Assembly: GCF_002933955.1 (NCBI RefSeq)
Contig: NZ_BEWW01000267.1
Location: forward strand, 1-38,717
Reading direction: 5' to 3'
DNA: 38,717 bases
From: Prevotella sp. MGM2
Lineage (GTDB): Bacteria > Bacteroidota > Bacteroidia > Bacteroidales > Bacteroidaceae
The notes under the pieces are model-generated. The model saw only the letters and a list, made by a program, of their open reading frames with translations. It was not told the origin of the DNA and did not search any database. The translations under genes and the position numbers were made by a program. The first letter of the stretch is position 1. Every line of letters starts with the position of its first letter. Below are positions 33,024 to 38,717 of the stretch, piece after piece.

Positions 33024-35564
33024 ATGAAGCTATATTCGCATAAAGATATCAATCACATGTTGTGCCGTATTATTTTTTGTCAGGGCGTGAGAGGTGTTTT
33101 CACCGTCCTTGTACTGTTTATTTTTGCAGCTTGTTCTACAACAAAAAACCTGCCTGAAGGTGAACAACTTTATATCGGAATTGATGATATTGCCTACAGT
33201 GGCACGCCTCAGAAGGCACGGAAAAAGACATCAGCAGACTCTACAGGTGTCATTACCTCCATCGGAGAGGGAGTGAGGGCTGTGGGAGATTTGCTGAACG
33301 GGAAAGGAACAGAAGCACTCGAACAGCAACTTGCCGCCTCATCGCCAGAAGAACTGACCAAAGAGGAACGCAAAATAATCAAGGAACGCGAAAAAGCTGA
33401 GATGGAAGCTTTCTCCACAGCTAAGACCGAAGTAGAAGCTGTGCTGGCTTATCCGCCTAACAACGCCTTGTTCGGTTCCTCATCGTTACGGATACCTTTT
33501 CCAGCTGGCTTGTGGATCTATAACGGCTTTGTCAACAAGAAAGGGAAATTGGGTAAGTGGGTTTTCAAGAACTTTGCCGCTACTCCAGTGCTCCTCAGCG
33601 CCGTAGCTCCAGATACTCGTACCCGTGTGGCCACCAATACGTTGCGTAATCACGGCTATTTCAGCGGTCGCGTAAGCTACGATGTGTTGCAGCAGAAGAA
33701 TCCGCGCAAGGCTAAGGTGGCCTATGAAATTTATGCCGGTCCCGTTCATCGCCTTGACTCTATTGCCTATGTCAGGTTTCCCACACATGCGGACAGTTTG
33801 TTGCGCGCCACGGCCCGACGCCGCCTGCTTCGGAAAGGCGATGCCTTCAGTGTGAAAAATCTTTCAGACGAACAAGCGCGCATTGAGAAACTCTTCCGTG
33901 AAAACGGTTATTATTACTATTCCGCTCCCTATACTACTTTCAGAGCCGATACCGTTATGCGAAAGGGAAAAGTCCAGCTTGAAGTTTCACCGGCCGCCAA
34001 CCGTGACGATCGGGTGAAACGGCAGTGGTACATTGGCAACACTTACATTACCGTGCGTAACAATGATCTTGATCCGCTTGACAAATCGCTTGTCCGCCGC
34101 AATTTCATTTATAAATACAGCGGTAGAAAACTGCCTCTTCGCGCACCGATGTGGCGCACGGCCGTCAGTCATCGCAAGGGCGATCTCTTCCGTTTGAGCG
34201 ACAGCAAGACAACGCTCGAAAAACTTGGTGCCATGGGGATTTTCAGTCAGATGGACGTCAATTATATGCCTCACGACACCACCGCTACCTGCGACACACT
34301 TGACGTATACGTGACCACTGTGATGGACAAACTCTACGACAGCAGTTTTGAAATGAATGCTACGATGAAGAGCAACCAGCAGGTAGGCCCTGGTGTTTCT
34401 TACAGCATAGCCAAGCGCAACGCCTTTGGCGGCGGTGAGCGCGTAGCTTTTAAAATATTCGGTTCCTATGAGTGGCAGACCCGGTCGGGAGGTGGCGGCA
34501 ACCGTTCGTTGCTCAATTCCTATGAGCTTGGCACAGAGTTGTCGTTTGAGATACCCCGTTTCGTCATGCCTTTTATCAATCGCCGCCGCTTGCGCTTTCC
34601 CGCCTCCACCACCTTTGCACTTAATGCCGATTGGAAGAACCGTGCCGGTTTCTTCCAAATGGTCACTTTCGGCCTTGACGCCACTTACAAATGGCATAAA
34701 AAGCCGACAGCTAAGCACGAACTGACTTTCTTTAGTCTGGAGTTTGACAAGATGCTCCACAAAACCACCACTTTCGACTCCATCATGACGGCCAATCCGG
34801 CGCTTTATACATCAATGCGCGACAAGTTTGTCCCTTCTCTGTCCTACACCTTCACTTATGCCTCAGGTTCAAACCACCGCAATCCTGTATGGTTACAACT
34901 AACGGCCAAGGAAGCCGGCAATGTGGTGTCAGGATTTTATGCCGCAGCCGGCAAGAAGTTTTCGCAGCGTAACAAAGACCTCTTCGGCAGCCCCTTCGCC
35001 CAGTTTGTGAAATTTACGGCCGAAGCTCATGAAACCTTCACTCTAAACCAGCGTTTCAAATTGGCCACGCGTCTCTTTGCCGGTGTCATTTGCAGCTACG
35101 GCAACAGTCTTCATGCCCCTTATGCTGATCAGTTCTACGTAGGCGGAGCCAACAGCATCCGCGCTTTCACCGTGCGTACCATCGGTCCCGGCTCCTACCG
35201 CAGTCCCGACAGCAAGTATGCCTATATAGACCAGACCGGAGACATTAAATTGGAAGCCAATCTGGAACTCCGGGCGCGCCTTTTCGGCAATCTTTATGGG
35301 GCTGTATTCCTCGATGCGGGCAATGTGTGGCTGCTGCGCGACGATCCGGCACGTCCCGGCGGCAAACTCACTTCGGAAACACTCCGCAACATTGCTCTCG
35401 GCACTGGCGCCGGTTTGCGCTATGACCTTGATTTTCTTGTTCTTCGTCTCGACTTCGGTGTCGGACTTCATGCTCCTTACACCACAGCCAAATCGGGCTT
35501 CTACAACATCGAACGCTTCAAGGATGGTTTTGCCTTCCATTTCGCGATAGGCTATCCTTTCTAA
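33024..35564 (+). CDS. tamL: TamA/BamA-like outer-membrane barrel lipoprotein (TamL type)
   Basis: 846 aa with the ATG at 33024; an in-frame ATG at 32985 overlaps tamB and adds 13 residues that do not look like an n-region. The signal ends in a lipobox-like IFAAC with Cys37, followed by STTKNLPEGEQLY, the hallmark of Bacteroidota lipidated BamA-family proteins. POTRA-like repeats occupy roughly 40-400 (e.g. LRNHGYFSGRVSYDV, ENGYYYYSAPYTTF, LEKLGAMGIFSQMDV). The C-terminal half is a 16-stranded barrel of the bacterial surface antigen type, with GGANSIRAFTVRTIGPGSY and a terminal aromatic residue (AIGYPF). With tamB it should form the Tam system for outer-membrane homeostasis. Assignment to TamL rests on lipidation plus the adjacent tamB. 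Confidence 0.9.
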   Translation: MKLYSHKDINHMLCRIIFCQGVRGVFTVLVLFIFAACSTTKNLPEGEQLYIGIDDIAYSGTPQKARKKTSADSTGVITSIGEGVRAVGDLLNGKGTEALEQQLAASSPEELTKEERKIIKEREKAEMEAFSTAKTEVEAVLAYPPNNALFGSSSLRIPFPAGLWIYNGFVNKKGKLGKWVFKNFAATPVLLSAVAPDTRTRVATNTLRNHGYFSGRVSYDVLQQKNPRKAKVAYEIYAGPVHRLDSIAYVRFPTHADSLLRATARRRLLRKGDAFSVKNLSDEQARIEKLFRENGYYYYSAPYTTFRADTVMRKGKVQLEVSPAANRDDRVKRQWYIGNTYITVRNNDLDPLDKSLVRRNFIYKYSGRKLPLRAPMWRTAVSHRKGDLFRLSDSKTTLEKLGAMGIFSQMDVNYMPHDTTATCDTLDVYVTTVMDKLYDSSFEMNATMKSNQQVGPGVSYSIAKRNAFGGGERVAFKIFGSYEWQTRSGGGGNRSLLNSYELGTELSFEIPRFVMPFINRRRLRFPASTTFALNADWKNRAGFFQMVTFGLDATYKWHKKPTAKHELTFFSLEFDKMLHKTTTFDSIMTANPALYTSMRDKFVPSLSYTFTYASGSNHRNPVWLQLTAKEAGNVVSGFYAAAGKKFSQRNKDLFGSPFAQFVKFTAEAHETFTLNQRFKLATRLFAGVICSYGNSLHAPYADQFYVGGANSIRAFTVRTIGPGSYRSPDSKYAYIDQTGDIKLEANLELRARLFGNLYGAVFLDAGNVWLLRDDPARPGGKLTSETLRNIALGTGAGLRYDLDFLVLRLDFGVGLHAPYTTAKSGFYNIERFKDGFAFHFAIGYPF

Positions 35565-35732
35565 GAATGTCATTGCCGGTGCTTTGCCGCACCTGATGCA
35601 AGACATATTCGAGGCATCATGGAGAAAATCATGTCAGATAGAAACCAAACATTATTCCTTATCCGGCCCATCCTTTAAAAGACCGGTTCTTTTCTCATTG
35701 CAATACGTTAAATAATAATTAAAAACAATTAA

Positions 35733-35745
35733 TTTCCAACGGAAA
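35733..35745. promoter_or_regulatory. Operator dyad 1 of the sulfur-transfer operon
   Basis: TTTCCAACGGAAA: arms TTTCC/GGAAA about a 3-bp centre. It ends one base before the -33 element. An identical site lies 51 bp downstream (centre to centre). Confidence 0.65.
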
Positions 35746-35746
35746 C

Positions 35747-35777
35747 TTTGTCGATTGAAAATAAAATTATTTCTTTG
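35747..35777 (+). promoter_or_regulatory. Promoter of the sulfur-transfer operon
   Basis: TTTG (35747-35750), 19 bp, TTTCTTTG (35770-35777), one base from TAnnTTTG. The predicted start is near 35782-35786, at the edge of dyad 2, so a protein bound to either dyad would block polymerase. The leader to the ATG is about 50 nt. Confidence 0.65.
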
Positions 35778-35783
35778 CAATCG

Positions 35784-35796
35784 TTTCCAACGGAAA
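35784..35796. promoter_or_regulatory. Operator dyad 2 of the sulfur-transfer operon
   Basis: Second exact copy of TTTCCAACGGAAA, overlapping the predicted transcription start. The 51-bp spacing is about five helical turns, placing both sites on the same face of the DNA. Confidence 0.65.
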
Positions 35797-35837
35797 ATAT
35801 TCAGAAAACAATTAAGCAACCCCATAAACCACCAATT

Positions 35838-38303
35838 ATGAAATATGTCATCATAGGCGGCGTGGCCGGCGGAGCCACCGCAGCCGCCCGCATCAGAAGA
35901 AACACGGAAAGCGCCCACATCATCATGTTTGAAAAAGGTCCGTACATTTCCTATGCCAACTGCGGACTGCCCTACTACATAGGCGGAGTGATAGAAGAGC
36001 GCGAACGCCTCTTCGTACAAACGCCTGAAGCTTTCGGCAAACGGTTCAACGTCGACGTACGCACGCAGTCGGAGGTTTTGGCCATCGACCGGGCGGCCAA
36101 AACCGTAACTGTAAGGACGACCGAAGGGCGCACCTACACTGAAAGTTACGACAAACTGCTGCTTTCGCCGGGAGCTTCGCCCGTAAGACCACCGCTGCCG
36201 GGCATCGAGAGCGAAGGCATTTTCACCCTGCGCAACGTAGCTGACACCGACCGTGTGAAGGAGTATCTTGACAAACACGACGTGCGCCGCTCCGTCATCA
36301 TAGGCGGAGGGTTCATAGGACTCGAAATGGCCGAGAACCTCCATGCCAGAGGCTCCGAAGTGGCCGTGGTCGAAATGGCGCCGCAAGTGATGGCCCCCAT
36401 CGACTTCTCCATGGCTTCGCTCGTACACGAGCATCTGCAGCAGAAAGGCGTAAAACTTTATCTGGAACAGGCTGTGGCCTCCTTTGAACCTGCAGCACAT
36501 GGCGTATCGGTGGTTTTCCAGTCGGGCATCCGCCTGCAGGCCGATCTGGTTATCCTATCCATCGGCGTAAGACCCGAAACACGCCTGGCTTCCGATGCTT
36601 CACTCCAACTGGGCGAGATGAAAGGCATAAAGGTGAACGAATACCTCCAAACCTCCGATGCCGACATCTATGCCGTAGGCGATGCCATAGAATATCCGCA
36701 TCCTGTCACGGGAAAACCATGGCTCAACTATCTGGCCGGACCGGCCAACCGTCAGGCACGCATCGTGGCCGACAACATGGTGAAGGGCAATGTCACAAAA
36801 TATGAGGGAGCTATCGGCACAGCCATCGCAAAAGTATTCGACCTGACCGTAGCCACCACCGGACTACCCGCCAAACGCCTGCGCCAGACGGGAACGGAAT
36901 ATCTCTCGGCCACCGTCCACCCGGCCTCACACGCGGGCTACTATCCCGGTGCTACGCCCATGAGCATCAAACTCGTGTTTGCTCCGGCAGACGGACGCCT
37001 CTATGGCGCACAGATTGTAGGCTGCGACGGAGTGGACAAACGCATAGACGAATACGCCATGATGATAAAGCACGGCAAGACTGTGTTCGACCTCATGGAG
37101 TTGGAACATGCCTACGCTCCCCCCTTTTCATCGGCCAAAGATCCGGTGGCCGTGTCGGGCTACGTGGCAGCCAACATCCTGACGGGAAAGATGAAACCAC
37201 TCTATTGGCGCGAATTACAGGCAGCCGATCTCACGAAAGTGACGCTGGTCGATGTGCGCACAGCCGACGAACACGCCCTCGGCGCCATACCGGGGTCAGT
37301 CAACATACCGCTTGACGAACTTCGCGACCGCCTGCAGGACATTCCCGCCGACCGGCCTGTTTTCGTCTACTGCGGCGTAGGCCTGCGCGGCTACCTGGCC
37401 TCCAACATTCTCAAGGAGAACGGCTTCGCTGACGTGCGCAACCTCATCGGAGGCATAAAGACCTATAAAGCCGCAGTAACTCCCGTATGCCAGCCCACCG
37501 AAAACGCAGCCTCCGACGGCAGCTGCCATCGCCCGGCGGACACCGGTGGAACTCCGGCCGGCACGGCACCGGCAAACATGAAGGTGAACGCCTGCGGCCT
37601 GCAATGCCCGGGCCCCATCCTCAAACTGAAAAAGAGCATGGAAGCGCTCCGTCCCGGCGAGAGCCTTGAAATATCGGCCACCGATGCCGGTTTCCCGCGC
37701 GATGCGGAAGCCTGGTGCCACACCACGGGCCACCGTTTCATATCCGCAGCCTGTCAGGCGGGCACGCACAAGGTGCTCATTGAGAAATCCGCCTGCCCCC
37801 CTGCGGCACCGGCAGCATCCGCACCACAGGGACACGATGGCAAAACCTTCATCCTCTTCAGCGACGACCTCGACAAGGCGCTGGCCACCTTCGTGCTGGC
37901 CAACGGGGCTGCCGCAACAGGCAAGAAAGTGACCATATTCTTCACCTTTTGGGGACTGAACGCCATAAAGAAAGAGCGGAAGCCGCGCGTGAAGAAAGAC
38001 ATCTTCGGACGTATGTTCGGCATGATGCTCCCATCGGACTCCCGCAGGCTGAAACTCTCGAAAATGAACATGATGGGCGTTGGCAGCCGCATGATGCGCT
38101 ACCTGATGAACCGCAAAGGCATCGACTCACTGGAGGCACTTCGCCTTCAGGCCATTGAAAACGGCGTGGAATTCATCGCCTGCCAAATGTCGATGGACGT
38201 AATGGGCGTCAAGCGCGAGGAACTGCTCGACAATGTGACCATCGGCGGTGTGGCCACCTACATGGAACGCGCTGAACAGGCCGGAGTGAACCTATTCATA
38301 TAA
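35838..38303 (+). CDS. CoA-disulfide reductase-like flavoprotein fused to rhodanese, TusA and DsrE-like domains
   Basis: 821 aa from the ATG at 35838; a TTG start at 35748 lies inside the promoter and is rejected. Domains in order: (1) FAD/NAD(P)H disulfide oxidoreductase (1-~440) with VIIGGVAGG at the N-terminus and active Cys42 in YANCGLPYY, as in CoA-disulfide reductases; (2) rhodanese (~455-560) with active Cys512 in FVYCGVGLRGY; (3) TusA/SirA domain (~581-655) with GLQCPGP, Cys590; (4) DsrE/DsrF/DrsH-like domain (~670-821). Pro/Ala-rich linkers separate 2-3 and 3-4. All four modules handle thiol persulfides, so I infer a relay reducing CoA-persulfide or disulfide and passing sulfane sulfur between cysteines. 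Cytoplasmic. Two operator-like dyads flank its promoter and a MarR-type gene follows after 13 bp. Similar fusions exist in other anaerobes; the physiological substrate is not settled here. Confidence 0.92.
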   Translation: MKYVIIGGVAGGATAAARIRRNTESAHIIMFEKGPYISYANCGLPYYIGGVIEERERLFVQTPEAFGKRFNVDVRTQSEVLAIDRAAKTVTVRTTEGRTYTESYDKLLLSPGASPVRPPLPGIESEGIFTLRNVADTDRVKEYLDKHDVRRSVIIGGGFIGLEMAENLHARGSEVAVVEMAPQVMAPIDFSMASLVHEHLQQKGVKLYLEQAVASFEPAAHGVSVVFQSGIRLQADLVILSIGVRPETRLASDASLQLGEMKGIKVNEYLQTSDADIYAVGDAIEYPHPVTGKPWLNYLAGPANRQARIVADNMVKGNVTKYEGAIGTAIAKVFDLTVATTGLPAKRLRQTGTEYLSATVHPASHAGYYPGATPMSIKLVFAPADGRLYGAQIVGCDGVDKRIDEYAMMIKHGKTVFDLMELEHAYAPPFSSAKDPVAVSGYVAANILTGKMKPLYWRELQAADLTKVTLVDVRTADEHALGAIPGSVNIPLDELRDRLQDIPADRPVFVYCGVGLRGYLASNILKENGFADVRNLIGGIKTYKAAVTPVCQPTENAASDGSCHRPADTGGTPAGTAPANMKVNACGLQCPGPILKLKKSMEALRPGESLEISATDAGFPRDAEAWCHTTGHRFISAACQAGTHKVLIEKSACPPAAPAASAPQGHDGKTFILFSDDLDKALATFVLANGAAATGKKVTIFFTFWGLNAIKKERKPRVKKDIFGRMFGMMLPSDSRRLKLSKMNMMGVGSRMMRYLMNRKGIDSLEALRLQAIENGVEFIACQMSMDVMGVKREELLDNVTIGGVATYMERAEQAGVNLFI

Positions 38304-38316
38304 AATATCTTATAAA

Positions 38317-38679
38317 ATGGAAAAGATACCCTGCATCTGTGCCATGCGCGACATTGTATGCGCCATGAACGAACTGGAGAACAACCTCATCATCACCTAC
38401 GGAGTATCACTCAACGAAGCGATGGTACTTTGCGCCATTGGCAGCGAAACCGTGCCATCATCAGCCATATCGGAACGTACCGGCCTCACACCGTCACACA
38501 CCTCTAAGGTGGTGCGCGCAGCCGAAAACAAGAAACTGGTGACACGCCGGCTGGGACGCGAAGACAAGCGGCAGATGTTCTTCACCCTAACGGCAACAGC
38601 CCGGAACTGCCTGCAACGGATGCGCGAAAACGGCGTAACGGTGCCCGAAGTGCTGCGCCCGGTCTTCACCGACCGATAA
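38317..38679 (+). CDS. Small cysteine-rich MarR-type winged-helix regulator
   Basis: 120 aa. The winged helix is visible: recognition region SSAISERTGLTPSHTSKVVRAAENKKLVTR and wing RLGREDKRQMFFTLTATAR, typical of MarR-family repressors. It is shorter than common MarR proteins (~140 aa). It has five cysteines: Cys6, Cys8 and Cys15 clustered at the N-terminus, Cys39 in helix 2 and one near residue 98. N-terminal cysteines in MarR relatives often sense oxidants or persulfides (family knowledge), which fits the neighbouring enzyme. It starts 13 bp after the flavoprotein stop, so they are co-transcribed, and it is the best candidate to bind the dyads at 35733 and 35784 (inference). The gene is complete; only 38 bases follow it. 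Confidence 0.85.
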   Translation: MEKIPCICAMRDIVCAMNELENNLIITYGVSLNEAMVLCAIGSETVPSSAISERTGLTPSHTSKVVRAAENKKLVTRRLGREDKRQMFFTLTATARNCLQRMRENGVTVPEVLRPVFTDR

Positions 38680-38717
38680 AACAGCAACGTTCCCCTCCGG
38701 TCCGCAGTGCTCATGGA

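Noticed and set aside
35748-35837. N-terminal extension of the CoA-disulfide reductase fusion from a TTG
   Set aside because: The TTG lies in the promoter -33 region, upstream of the predicted transcript start, and the FAD motif begins right after the ATG at 35838.

Overview
The window is chromosomal DNA from a member of the order Bacteroidales. Three things point there: the content and order of housekeeping genes (parA-parB-DUF5683-mltD-rel divergent from surE-lpxB, and rsmA divergent from a flippase-like membrane protein), repeated matches to the Bacteroidota promoter (TTTG, 19-20 bp, TAnnTTTG), and Bacteroidota-type surface proteins (BACON domain, type IX secretion-like tail, lipidated TamA-like protein, Ser-type sulfatase). 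I cannot name a genus; a Muribaculaceae- or Prevotellaceae-like gut organism is my guess. I see no tRNA, rRNA, CRISPR array, insertion sequence or prophage.

Layout. 83-2509: thrA (aspartokinase/homoserine dehydrogenase), convergent with a Kef/CPA2-type cation:proton antiporter (2674-4959, minus) and followed upstream by pepT (5070-6299, minus). 7201-11484: a two-gene plus-strand unit for secreted proteins, a leucine-rich-repeat protein and a BACON/discoidin/M60 metallopeptidase. 11929-14450 (minus): pepD-type dipeptidase and a flippase-like integral membrane protein, divergent from rsmA (14597-15430). 15942-16634: a DUF4468 exported protein. 16979-23789 (minus): parA, parB, a DUF5683 protein, mltD, rel and an SRPBCC protein. 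Divergent from parA are surE and lpxB (24095-26022). A Ser-type sulfatase (26202-27749, minus) is divergent from tamB-tamL (28268-35564). 35838-38679: a four-module sulfur-transfer flavoprotein with a small MarR-type regulator.

How the genes work together. The par/rel block joins chromosome segregation, peptidoglycan remodelling and the stringent response. lpxB, tamB and tamL are envelope-biogenesis functions. The M60 peptidase and sulfatase suggest processing of host or dietary glycoproteins and sulfated glycans. The last pair looks like a self-contained sulfane-sulfur/CoA-disulfide module under thiol-responsive control, with two identical dyads flanking its promoter 51 bp apart.

Most unusual non-coding content. 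(i) Two colinear copies (about 260 bp) of an intergenic element at 6487-6748 and 27912-28171, each with an exact promoter (TTTG-N20-TATnTTTG), a hairpin at the predicted transcript start whose stem has changed sequence while keeping pairing, and TTTAACAT/ATGTTAA(A) ends. (ii) A 114-nt long-stem foldback at 16750-16863. (iii) An 11-bp inverted repeat covering the pepT -7 box. Everything here was read by eye; no database search or folding was run.
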